From contig KL647291.1 of NCBI GenBank assembly GCA_000727475.1, positions 2,482,973 through 2,546,972 of the forward strand: a DNA stretch of 64,000 bases, read 5' to 3'. Under the pieces are notes generated by a model. That model was not told the DNA's origin and ran no database searches. It saw only the letters and a program-made list of their open reading frames with translations. Below, piece after piece: positions 9,041 to 20,000 of this stretch; the stretch's first letter is position 1, and each line of letters begins with the position of its first letter. Position numbers and translations under genes: made by a program. This DNA comes from Sarcocystis neurona. Lineage: Eukaryota > Apicomplexa > Conoidasida > Eucoccidiorida > Sarcocystidae.

Positions 9041-12000
9041 TTGTCTGTGGGATCCGGTCTGCTGCCGCTCGTGCTGCTGCTCGCGCTGCTGCTGTTGCTG
9101 TTCCTTTGCTGCTGCTACGTCTTCTTCTTCTCTCTCCCCCTCGGCCCTTCCTCATCTGCTGCTGCTGTTGCCGCTGCTGCTTTTTTATCTCTCCTGCTGC
9201 TGGCGTTATGTTTTTGCTGCCTCACCTCTTCAGCTCTTGCGCCTTCCTGCTGTTGCTGCTGGAACTCTTTCGCTGCAAGAGACATTTGTATCCTGCCGCC
9301 GCTCACGTACGTTGCTGCTGCTGCCTTCGTTCCGCTTGCTGCTGCTGCTAACGCTCGGACTGCTGTTGCAAGTATTGCTGCTGCTGTCGTTACATCTTCC
9401 TGTGCTGCTTCTTGTTCTCTTCTCGCTGCCGGCGATGCTTCATTCTATGCCCCCTCTGCGTGTGTGCCGCCGATGTTTCTTTTGCTGATGCTGCTGCTAC
9501 AGGCAGACAGCAGATATCTTTGCGGCCTGCTGCATGCGTTGAGTCGCCTCTCCTTCTACAGGCACTTCTTCTTCCCGCCCTCTCTTTATGCGGCTGTTGC
9601 AACTGGCAGCTGCAGGAGGCCTCCCCCGGCGTCTGCCAGAACGTCTCCAGCAGCAACTCCTGCTGCTCGTGCTGCTACTCCTTCGGCTGCCGCTGCTAGT
9701 TCCGCTGCTGCTGGTGCGCCTGCTTTCGCTGCTGCTGCCGTTGCTGCGTCGTCTCCCGCTGCTGCTACACGTGTTGCACTAGCTGCAACCCCTACGCGTT
9801 TGCTACTCCTTACGCTGCAGCGGCTGCAGCAGACCGTGCTCCCCACTCTTCCCCCCACCGCATCAGACAGAGCAGCAACGGCGACAGACACAGCAGCAGC
9901 AGCAGCAGAAAGCGCAGGAGCAGTAGCGCAAGTGCCAGGGACAGCGGAGTCGCAGCAGGAGCAGCAGCACAGGCAGCAGCAGCTGTCGCAGCTCGCGGGG
10001 CATCAGCAGGAGACGGAAAATGCTGAGACACCTGGCCGTCAAAAATCCGACCAGCAACGCATATACGCGCGGCTGCTTCGTGTTGCAGAAACTGCCCCCG
10101 ACCTTCGCTCTCTCTCTTATTGCATGCACTCGATCTTCCTTCTGGATCAAGCATTTTCTCCCACTTTGGTGCACAATAACACTGTTGCTGCCGCTCTCGC
10201 TTCGAGTGCTTCTCTCTCCACTTGTACTGCTGCTGCTGTTGATGAGACTCCTCTTTCCTTCTATATTTCTGCTTCTTCTGCTGCAGCTGCTGCCCCCTCT
10301 GATACAGCTGCTGCTGTAGATGGGGTGGTGCAGCAGCAATTGCGTGCGAGCCTTCACACTTTGAAGCGGCAACTGCCCTTCTTGTTGCTGCTGCAAGCGA
10401 ATCCTTTCCTCTCTCCCGCTTTCCGCAACAGCAGCAGCAGCTTTAAAGCAGAGTGTTACTTTGCTTGCGTAGCTGATCTCTTCCGCACGTTTCTGCCGTT
10501 AATATCGCGGCGCCTGCTGCTGCAGCGAGAGTTTGCTGCGTTGCTCTTGCTACATTTAGGGATGCTCGCAGAGAGCTGTTTGCTGGTGCCTCAAGAGCAA
10601 CAGCGCATGCACGGCAGCGACAGCAGCAGGAATGAAGCAGATACTGGTGAGGCAGCTGTATGGCTCTGGGAGGAGGAGCAGCTGCAGCAGCAGCACCAGC
10701 GGCGCGAGGAGCTACGGCGGCAGCGAAAGCAGCAGCAGGAGCAGCAGCAATTACATCAAACAGAGAAGCAGCAGCGCTTCTTAATTCTGCTTTGCGCGTT
10801 GCTCGCGCAGCACCCCACACTTCTTTATACTAGGGAAAGCTTCTCTTCCTGGCTGTCGTCTCCCGTCTCTGCGGATGCCTCAGCTTCTGCATACGTCGTC
10901 CCGCAGCCGCAACGGCATCAGCAGAGTTCTCCTCACCAGCAGCCGAAAGAGCAGACACTCCACCGGCCACAGCAGCAGGAGCCAGCTGTCGCCGTGTCTA
11001 CCACACGGGAAGAACTCCGAACGCTGTCTGCAGCGTCGGGTCAACCGACGAGCCAGGCAGAAGCAGGAGAAGACGCAGCAGGAACTGCAACAGCACCACA
11101 GGCAGGCGGTAACTCGTCCGCAGCGTTAGCAGCAGCAAGTGAAATAGCAGCAGTGGCAGCTGCAGCGGAACCAGAGGCAGCAGCAGCAGCAGCCGGTGGC
11201 GGTGGCGCAGCGACGAAGGCGCGGAGAGAAAGCAGTCAGTCTCCAGAAGCCGCAGCAGCAGCAGCAGCTAAATCTTCAACAGCACTTGTACAGACGGGAG
11301 CGCTAGAGACAGCAGCAGTAGTAGCAGAGCCAGCAGCAGCAACTCCGCATGAAGAACGGGTAGTTAACAATCAGAGATCAGCAAGTAACTGCGTTCCGCT
11401 GAAGGAATTTGACATTTACGAGGACGCTGAGGTAGAATTGCTGGCAGCAAAGATTCTACACAGTCGTAGAAGAGCAGCAGCGGATCAGGCATGTGCTGCA
11501 GGAGCAGGCAGCGATGTCTGTTACGGGAACGGAAACGCTGCTGCTGTTGCTACTGGATCACCTGACGGGCTGGCTGCTAGTCATTCCTTCCGTGACACTG
11601 CCGCTGCTGCAGGGGGCGAGGGCGTGCGGGACGAAGGCAGCAGCAGCGGCAGCATACGCAACAGTAGCGTGACGCAGGTCGTACTTAAGGAGAGAAGTCT
11701 GAGGGGAGCGCTTCGCTACATTTTGAAAACTCTTGCTGCTGCGCTTCCTTCGCTCCCGCAGGAGGCTCTACTATCTGCAGCTGAGGCGTTTGCCGTCGCT
11801 GCTGCCTCATTGGCACATCCTCTCGCGGTGCTCCTGCTGCTGCTCCAGCGGCTGCGTGCAGCGGTAGGCCCCCCCGGGGGGGAAACAGGTGCCGCAGAGG
11901 ATCAGCCGCAGCAGCAGGTGCAGCCGTACTTCAAGCGGCAGCAGCAGCAGCTGCAGCAGCGGCAAGTGGAAGAAGTGCACCCGCAAGAACAGCAGCAGCA

Positions 12001-13306
12001 GCGCAAGTGGACGCCATTTAATTTGTGGGAAATGAAGCAGGCAGTGGAGCTCTCTACGCAGCTGCTGCAGCGGCACCGGATAAAGGAAACGCAGCCGCAG
12101 CAGCAGCTGTCACTGCAGCAGCTCCTGCGTTCTATTCTTGACGCTGCTGCTGCCCAACTGGAACACGCAGCAACAGCTGCTGCTCTCCACATAACGTGTG
12201 TCGGCGACAGCAGCAGCGCTCCCAATAGCAGCAGCAGCAGGTCTAGCAGCAGCAGCAGCTTTATGGAAAGAACAAGCAGCGACGTAGCAGCGGACGAGGC
12301 ATTTTTGAGCGATGCGTGCGCACTTCTAGAATTGATAAGTATTTTGGATGTCGCCGCAGTTGTGCGACCTTCTTTGTGGCTCTCTCTCGAGAACTTCCTC
12401 TGCTGCAGCAGCAAAGCTGCCACCTTGGGCTGCATGAGAGCTGCACTTGTGATTTGCCCTCTACGGAATAAAGTAGACGAAGTGTGCACCGCTTCCCGGT
12501 TGAACAGCAGACAGGGCGACAGCGAAAGCAGTAGCAGGAGCGCTCAGGGCGGCAGCAGCAGCGATAAACGAAGCAACGGCGACGATGTTGGCCGCAGGCG
12601 AGGAGGCAGGAGGGGAACCGGCAACAGCCGTCGCACTCTTAGCGGCATTACCAACGGCAGCAGCGGTGGCGTGGCGCCACTGCTCAGCGAGAACAGCGGA
12701 GAGGAGAACAGCGACTGCGCACGTGTCGAGAGCAGGAGCAACAGGCACAGCAGCAACAGCAGGAGCGATACGCATGTCTGCAAGGTCCTTGACGTGCTGC
12801 AGCTGCTGCACTACGGAGCAGAGTGTGGCCAGACACCAGAGACGTCGCCGCTGCTGCAGCAGTTGCTGCTGCTGCTGGCCTCTCCCGCGTCGGTCCTGGG
12901 GCGCCTTTCACTCGAGGAGACGCTGCTGCTGCTCGACGCGCTCAACGTCCTCCACGCCAGCAGCCAGCAGCGGGACTCCAACGCTCAACAGCAGCACAAG
13001 CAGCAGCAATGGAGAGGTGCGAAGGGAGGGCTTCCCACAGGTCGGCGAGGCGGCGAGAGCGGCGGTGCAGAGGGAGCAACGAGGGAAACAACTGCTGTGC
13101 GTGGGGGTGACGGTGCGGCACTGCTGCAGCAAGTGCTGCTGAGGCTGAAGCAGCAGCAGCTGAGAGAAACGTTTGTCGGTGCCCTACGCAATGGAGAGCT
13201 GCTTCTGCTGCAGCAGCTGCTGCAACAGCTAAGCTGCCTCTCCCACGTCGTTGAGCAGGAGCTCCTCGCGCGGGGCCTCTCTGCAGGCGTCCACACGAAC
13301 GCTTGA
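9041..13306 (+). CDS. Large terminal exon of a Leu/Ala/Gln-rich helical-repeat protein
   Basis: This open frame of 1421 codons ends at TGA 13304-13306. Its first codon is TTG, so it is an exon and not a complete gene. A good acceptor (GCTGCTGCTACAG) ends at 9502. The following residues (ADSRYLCGLLHALSRLSFYR) are the clearest helical repeat here. More helices recur near residues 245, 345-375, 450-510, 890-930 and 1240-1300 (LSLEETLLLLDALNVLH), separated by Ala, Gln and Ser runs. The spacing resembles apicomplexan heptatricopeptide/RAP-type organellar RNA-binding proteins, but I see no RAP domain at the C terminus, so this is a weak inference. Long non-repeat parts stay open in this frame only, which supports coding. 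The spacer after it is convergent with the next gene. Confidence 0.55.
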   Translation: MSVGSGLLPLVLLLALLLLLFLCCCYVFFFSLPLGPSSSAAAVAAAAFLSLLLLALCFCCLTSSALAPSCCCCWNSFAARDICILPPLTYVAAAAFVPLAAAANARTAVASIAAAVVTSSCAASCSLLAAGDASFYAPSACVPPMFLLLMLLLQADSRYLCGLLHALSRLSFYRHFFFPPSLYAAVATGSCRRPPPASARTSPAATPAARAATPSAAAASSAAAGAPAFAAAAVAASSPAAATRVALAATPTRLLLLTLQRLQQTVLPTLPPTASDRAATATDTAAAAAESAGAVAQVPGTAESQQEQQHRQQQLSQLAGHQQETENAETPGRQKSDQQRIYARLLRVAETAPDLRSLSYCMHSIFLLDQAFSPTLVHNNTVAAALASSASLSTCTAAAVDETPLSFYISASSAAAAAPSDTAAAVDGVVQQQLRASLHTLKRQLPFLLLLQANPFLSPAFRNSSSSFKAECYFACVADLFRTFLPLISRRLLLQREFAALLLLHLGMLAESCLLVPQEQQRMHGSDSSRNEADTGEAAVWLWEEEQLQQQHQRREELRRQRKQQQEQQQLHQTEKQQRFLILLCALLAQHPTLLYTRESFSSWLSSPVSADASASAYVVPQPQRHQQSSPHQQPKEQTLHRPQQQEPAVAVSTTREELRTLSAASGQPTSQAEAGEDAAGTATAPQAGGNSSAALAAASEIAAVAAAAEPEAAAAAAGGGGAATKARRESSQSPEAAAAAAAKSSTALVQTGALETAAVVAEPAAATPHEERVVNNQRSASNCVPLKEFDIYEDAEVELLAAKILHSRRRAAADQACAAGAGSDVCYGNGNAAAVATGSPDGLAASHSFRDTAAAAGGEGVRDEGSSSGSIRNSSVTQVVLKERSLRGALRYILKTLAAALPSLPQEALLSAAEAFAVAAASLAHPLAVLLLLLQRLRAAVGPPGGETGAAEDQPQQQVQPYFKRQQQQLQQRQVEEVHPQEQQQQRKWTPFNLWEMKQAVELSTQLLQRHRIKETQPQQQLSLQQLLRSILDAAAAQLEHAATAAALHITCVGDSSSAPNSSSSRSSSSSSFMERTSSDVAADEAFLSDACALLELISILDVAAVVRPSLWLSLENFLCCSSKAATLGCMRAALVICPLRNKVDEVCTASRLNSRQGDSESSSRSAQGGSSSDKRSNGDDVGRRRGGRRGTGNSRRTLSGITNGSSGGVAPLLSENSGEENSDCARVESRSNRHSSNSRSDTHVCKVLDVLQLLHYGAECGQTPETSPLLQQLLLLLASPASVLGRLSLEETLLLLDALNVLHASSQQRDSNAQQQHKQQQWRGAKGGLPTGRRGGESGGAEGATRETTAVRGGDGAALLQQVLLRLKQQQLRETFVGALRNGELLLLQQLLQQLSCLSHVVEQELLARGLSAGVHTNA

Positions 13307-13559
13307 AAGAATTTGTCTCTTTCGCAAAGAAGTCGTGCACGCATGCAGTTTGGCTGCCCCGTTGTCTCTACAGGCCGGTTTCCTGGCCCCATGCAGGATT
13401 GTCGCTCGTTCCGCATAGTACGCAGTTATGGGCAGGACGACAGCAGGAGATTAAAAGCTCTTTTAATATCTGTCTGCCTCTCTCTCGATGCGCCATGCCT
13501 GCGCGCCGTGGACGCTTTGCGTCTCCGTTTGTGAGCGAAACAGTGAGAGAATGTCGGTG

Positions 13560-13666
13560 TCCACGCGTGCACGTGTATCACGTGTATGTATGTATGTATA
13601 TATGTATATGTATGTATGTATGTGTGCGTGTGTGTGTGTACGCGTGCATGTATGTATGTATGCATG

Positions 13667-13701
<35 letters not shown>

Positions 13702-13830
13702 CAGTGTGTTTCAACGTGAGTACATGTATGTATGTACATGCGTGTATATATGTGTATATATTTATATACACGTACATATATATTGATACGTACACTTATA
13801 TATATATATATATACATACGTATGTGCCGC
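13560..13830. repeat. ATGT/TATA microsatellite block
   Basis: Long ATGT, GTGT and TATA runs lie in the 13307-17064 spacer between convergent genes. The rest of that spacer is more of the same, plus unique sequence at 13830-14060 and 14230-15100, where I see no gene. Confidence 0.75.
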
Positions 13831-14076
13831 CTTCGTTTCTCTGCCCCTGTGCATGCATCACCACTACGCAGTGGATGCGGGGAGGTGGAATGCGGCCGCA
13901 GGGGATAAACGAAAATTTCTTCTCGTTCCCTGCATGTTGTTGCGTGAGACGACGACGAAGTCGTTCGGCAGCCGCTTGCAGCGCGCCGCCACTGCAAAAC
14001 GCAGGCCTCTGCTTGTCTCCGGGAAGTTTCACCGTTTCTCCTCCAACTCTATTTACATGTATAGACATACGCGTAT

Positions 14077-14240
14077 GAAGCTACAAGCATGTATAATTAT
14101 ACGTATAAGAAGCTACACACTTGTATTGATATATGTGTGAGAAGCTACACACGCACATGAACACATAGACGCGTAAGAAGCTACAGGCACGTATAGATAT
14201 GCGTGGAAGAAGCTACATACATTCACGGATACATGTTTGA
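14077..14240 (+). repeat. 32-bp minisatellite, five copies
   Basis: The motif GAAGCTACA starts at 14077, 14109, 14141, 14177 and 14209. The spacing is 32, 32, 36 and 32 bp. Between the motifs sits a variable ACGTATA-rich part. A partial copy may precede the first at about 14054. The unit is not a multiple of three and the sequence is not coding. Confidence 0.85.
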
Positions 14241-15155
14241 TCTTTACAAATGTATAAACGTCCTTGTGGACTATATACTACGTACATATATATTATGCGC
14301 GTGCACACACAAACGCGGACCAATGACTTGAGTAGGCTTCCCTATACAGCTGTGTGACACTACAAATGCGTGCACTACCAGCGACGCTGTCTGCGCGGCT
14401 CTGAAGGCAGAGAGACCCGCGCTCTCTCTACTCGATACGTACACATACACACATATGTAATCCACATACATATATATAGGCGGTATATAGAGTAGGTAGT
14501 ATGCGTATGCATTTGGAGTGTTACAGAGGTATACAGGAGAGGACGCCATTGCAGTTCGTCCATCTCTTTGTCTGTCCGTGCATGCGCGAAATACGTATTC
14601 ACACACGTGCGCGGTTTCCACGCTGTGCTTCTCTATTTCTTTCTCTGCGCATCTCTCTCTCTGCATGCACCCATATATAAATATATTTGCATGTATATAT
14701 ACGGACCTTCTCTTTTGTATACGTGTGCACACGAATAGATGCGCCCCTTACAAGGGTGGATGTAGTCACACACGCTACAAATGTGAAGGCCGACATTAAT
14801 ATATTTGTGCCCATTTGCAATCCTGTGGACATGCAAACGATCTCCAACAGCGTGCGTTCGCTTTCGCTCTTCTTCTCTGTGTCGAATGTATAAGCCATAC
14901 ACAAAGAGATCTACGTATAATCGCATTACACACACATACATGAAACCAGGAACACATGTGGACCTACGAAAATCGATACACGCAAGTACACCCGCACTAA
15001 TTATCGACTCGAGAACATGTATATGAATGTATATATATACGTACACATATTAAGGCTTGATACGTACACAGGAAGCTTCGTGGACACACCTGGACCTGGT
15101 CACCAATACAGGCATACTCACGCACATTGATTCCCCGCGCATCGAGCTGCCCCCA

Positions 15156-15243
15156 CTCCAGATACATACATGTATACAAAACTTATATACATATATATAT
15201 ATATATATATACATATGCGTATGCGCATACACATCTCTCTCTT

Positions 15244-15275
<32 letters not shown>

Positions 15276-15925
15276 CATATATATATACATATATATGNNN
15301 NNNNNNNNNNNNNNNNNNNNNNNNNNNNNNNNNNNNNNNNNNNNNNNNNNNNNNNNNNNNNNNNNNNNNNNNNNNNNNNNNNNNNNNNNNNNNNNNNNNN
15401 NNNNNNNNNNNNNNNNNNNNNNNNNNNNNNNNNNNNNNNNNNNNNNNNNNNNNNNNNNNNNNNNNNNNNNNNNNNNNNNNNNNNNNNNNNNNNNNNNNNN
15501 NNNNNNNNNNNNNNNNNNNNNNNNNNNNNNNNNNNNNNNNNNNNNNNNNNNNNNNNNNNNNNNNNNNNNNNNNNNNNNNNNNNNNNNNNNNNNNNNNNNN
15601 NNNNNNNNNNNNNNNNNNNNNNNNNNNNNNNNNNNNNNNNNNNNNNNNNNNNNNNNNNNNNNNNNNNNNNNNNNNNNNNNNNNNNNNNNNNNNNNNNNNN
15701 NNNNNNNNNNNNNNNNNNNNNNNNNNNNNNNNNNNNNNNNNNNNNNNNNNNNNNNNNNNNNNNNNNNNNNNNNNNNNNNNNNNNNNNNNNNNNNNNNNNN
15801 NNNNNNNNNNNNNNNNNNNNNNNNNNNNNNNNNNNNNCTCCAGATACATACATGTATACAAAACTTATATACATATATATATATATATATATACATATGC
15901 GTATGCGCATACACATCTCTCTCTT

Positions 15926-15957
<32 letters not shown>

Positions 15958-15979
15958 CATATATATATACATATATATG
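15156..15979. other. Assembly gap (540 N) flanked by an identical 142-bp duplicate
   Basis: Positions 15298-15837 are N. The 142 bases before the gap (15156-15297) and the 142 bases after it (15838-15979) read the same, including their TATA, GCGTATGCGC and CT tracts. Both copies abut the gap exactly, as expected when two contigs overlap but were not merged. A true tandem duplication is possible but less likely. Confidence 0.85.
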
Positions 15980-17064
15980 CATACGGACATACGGATCAAT
16001 AGACTATATATATAGAGAGACGGAGATATATATATATATATGTATGCATATGCATACGTGTACATACACGCACGCACAAAGACGTACACACATGAAAAGA
16101 TGTACAGGCATGCATACATATACATACACATATATGCAGCAACATGGATGTACGTAAATACATCTACACATATGCGTACACATGCGTATGTGCATATACG
16201 GATACACACACAGATACATACATATACATACATACACGTACATCTACGAGCAGATAAATAAAAATATATGTACACAGATACGCCTGTATATATGCATGTG
16301 TGTACGTATTTGTGTATAGGCGTGGATTTCTGCATATATATATATGCCTTTGTATATATATTCATATGTTTGTATATATGTGCGGCTGTATGGACGTCCG
16401 CACGTGTGCAGATACGCGTCTACCTCTCTGTCTCCCTCTTCCTCTCTCTCTATACGGATGGCTCGATAAGTCGATAAACGTGGACACATATGTACGTCTG
16501 TTTGTACACTTGCAAACGTATTTGTATGAGACCCTTTAAAAGCGCATATATTTCTGCGTCGAGACTTCGGAAAATGCATGCAGGGAGAGAACGTCTTAGC
16601 AAAGGATCGACTTTTCAATTCACTCACTTTCAAGTGCATACCAGGCACCACGTCTACAAATATGCCCCCTGTACACACACATATATGTAAACGGATACAC
16701 AGAGGCGCGTCCACACATATACATACATATATACATGTATCTGTAGAGACGTGTGTTCACATGAGGTCCGTACAAACGGGCAGCTACTTAATTTCTACCC
16801 CCCCACATGTGTGTAGCGCCCCTACACGTGTATATTACATATATGCATTTATATGTGTCACTTTCTGCGCATCAGTCGTTGGGGAGACTGGGAACACACA
16901 GAGAGAGATAAACGCAGGCTTTATTGTTCCGTCCTCCAAGAAACAAATGCACATGCATACATACGCGTATGTAGGTAGGAAATGACCCGGCTACTTCTTT
17001 ATCTGCATGCAGTCGCCCGATTCATTTGTTAATGTATCTGGAGAGGCGCATGCGTCGGCACACA
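15980..17064. other. Intergenic spacer, microsatellites and unique sequence
   Basis: TATA/TACATA and ACAC-type tracts fill 15980-16420. The part from 16540 to 17064 is more complex but has no long open frame. It is the 3' flank of the - strand gene that ends at 17065. Confidence 0.6.
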
Positions 17065-20000
17065 TTACATGAATGCTTCAAGAAGCAGGAGGTCCTCTGC
17101 AGTGAAGCCGCATGCAAAGGCAGCACCCGAGAGGAGCAGCAGGAGCAGCAGTCGCTGCTTCGATAAGTAGGCTGCAGCTTTTTCACCCGGCATCTCTTGT
17201 AGAACAACCGCAGCTGCATTGCTGTTGCCCCTCCTTGCTCCTCGTCCTTCGCTGCTGCTGCTGCTGCTCCTGCTGTTCCTGCTGCTGCTCCTGGTTCCAC
17301 CGCTGCCACTCCTGTTCTCGATACTCCTGCTGCCGATATTCCTATCACAAATACCGTTGTCAACACTCCTGCTGCTGCCGTTCTGGGCGCTGCTGCTTCT
17401 ACTGCCGTTCTGGCTGCTGCTGCCACTGCTGCCGCTGCTGCTGTAACTCCCGTCTGCAGTGACGTGGCTGCTGCAGCCAGTGGTGTCGCTGCTGCTGCTG
17501 CCCTTGGCGAGGCTACCGTTGCCGTTCCTGCTGCTGCTGCGCATTCTCCATCTGCTTCTCCAGCGCTTGTTCCCGCTGCTGCTGCAGCTATTGCTGTTGC
17601 CGAAGGCTGCTGTGCTGGTGCTGCTCGTGCCACTACTTCGGGGACGCCGGTCCGACAGCTTTCGCAGCTGCTGCACCGCTGCGCGGCGTGAAGGAGAAAG
17701 AGGAGGAGGAAGGGCAGAAAGACCAGCAATAGCAGTGGCTTCCTGCAGGAGCAGCAGCTCCTGCCTGACGGCGGTTTGCAGCTGCAGCAGTTGCTGCTGC
17801 AGCCGCAGCGCCACCCCGCCTGCTGCAGTTGTTGCGATCGCAGCAGCAGATGCTTCAGAGCCTCTCCTCCCAAGCTGCACTGCCGCTGCTGCTGCCCGGT
17901 TGCTGCTGCTGCTTCTTCTTTCCTGCATGTCCCTGGGTAATCCTCTGGGCGACCCTGCCGCAGCTTCTTCGGCTCCTGTTGTTATATTGCTGTTGCTTCT
18001 TCTTTCTTGTATGCACTCATCTGCTAAGAGACGAGACGCACCTGCGCTTCTTTGTGTTCTGCTACTGCTGCTAGCTCTTCGTCTTCCTGCGTACGCGCTG
18101 AGGGACAGCGGACGTTCTGTCGCTGCTGCTGCTGCTTCTGCTGCTCGTTGTCTGCCACTGCTGTGGCTACTGCGGCTGCTGCTGCCTCTTCCTGCCGCTT
18201 CATACGTGACAACTTGTAATGACGGGCCTGCCGCTGCTGCTGCAGCACCGTTTCCTCCTCCCCTGCTGCTGCTGCAGCTGCTTCTTCTCAGTGGCCGCAC
18301 AGGACCCTCCCGTGCTGTTGCTGCTGCTGCTCTTTCTCCTGTAGTGACTTTCCTCCTTCTAGTTCTTCCCACGCTGTCTTTCAACAGATGTAATGGAAGC
18401 TCGGCTACAAAAGGACGACTTGTCTCGAAGATCGACGAGGCGTTCACAGCAGCACCTGCTGCGGCTGTTGCAGTCCTGTTTCCACCAACAGCGCCGACAG
18501 CAACAGCAGAAGCCGCAGCTGTGGCGGAAGGAGACGCAGGAGCAGACAGAGCAGCTATAGCAGGAAGAGCAGCAGCCGGAGCAGCAGTGGCAGAGGCGTC
18601 ATCAATTGTAGCAGGAGGAGGAAGAGAAGCAGCAGCAGTAGCCGGGGCAGCAGTGGACACAGAATCAGGGAGAAGAGCAGGAGGAGCACAAGTAGGTGCA
18701 TGCGCTTCAGTAGCAGCAGCAGGAGCAGCAGCATGCGCCACGTCACGTTCAGCAACAGCAGCAGATGCTAATTTTTCAGCGGCAGCAGCAGCAGTGGAAA
18801 GAGACGCTCCCACGTCAATGTCAACAGCAGAAACTTCTGGACGCACCGCAGCAGCAGCCGGCATTCCGCGAGTAGCACCACCGGCAGGCGATGCCACTGC
18901 CCCATCACGAGTTGCAGCTGAGATAGCAGCAGCAGCAGGAATACGAAGAACAGGAGCAGGAGAGGTAACACCAGCAGGAGTACGAACAGGACAAGCATCA
19001 GTAGAAGCAGCAGCAGGTGAGGCGACTGATGAAGACGCAGCAGCAGGAGCAGGAGCAGCAGCAGCACGTATCCGTATATCTCTTGGGCCACAAGAAGAGG
19101 AGGAAGCAGGAGGGGCACCACTTCGTCCCGCACACGTCGCAGTAGCACGTGATGCAAGTGACTGAGGGAATTGCTTCGCAGCAGCAACTTCCTCTGACGC
19201 AGTCGCAGCAGCAGCATCAGCTTCGTCTTCATATCTTTTCTCTTCAGCAGCACGCTTTGGCAGTCGCAGCACTGCAGCAGCTCGACTTCCTGCCGCTGCA
19301 GCGGCTGTCTCGTCGACTGCAGCAGCGCGGTCTTCAAAACCTGCTGCTTTCTCTCGTGCCGCAGGGTTGCTGCTCCTGGCAGCAGCAGTTTGTTGGGGTG
19401 CAGCAGCAGCCTCAACAGCAGCGCCGTCGTCCGTAGCACGAGGCGGACGAGATGCAGCAGCAGCAGTGTGCGATGACCGCGCAGCAGAAACAGCGGCAGC
19501 CTTCGCTGAGGTAGCCTTCGCTTCGCCAGCTCCTTCGGCAGTTTCTGCTGTCTCTCTTCGCGGTTCCTGGGAGGCACCTGCAGCACGGCGTTCCCTTATT
19601 TCTAGTGGGACGGACGGGGCTGCTGCAGCAGCTTCTGGTCTAGCAGAAACAGTCTCAACTGCAAACGAGACAGCAGCAGAAGTCTTTTCTGCTTCTGCTG
19701 CCTCTAATTTCTGAGCCGCTGCCTGTGGCCCTTCTCTTTCTGCTACTGCTTCTTCTTCAATTCCACTTCTTGCGCGAGAAACAGCAACAGCGGCGTGCCC
19801 CAGAACTGCTGCAGAAGCACGGCCATAACCCGCAGCGGCAACAGCTCGGACTTGCACCGTTGCAGCCGTCGTTTCTGCTGCTGCTGGTTCATACTCTTGC
19901 TGCTCTCTTAATACGTCTCTCCTTTCCCGCTGGTGCTGAGGCTCCCTCTGTTGCTCCTTCTGCAGCTGCTGTTCGCGCTCTTGATGCTGCGGATGACGCT

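Noticed and set aside
15050..16157. Long frames spanning the N gap
   Set aside because: They are open only because N was translated as X; the flanks are TATA/CT microsatellite. The same applies to 31322-32114.
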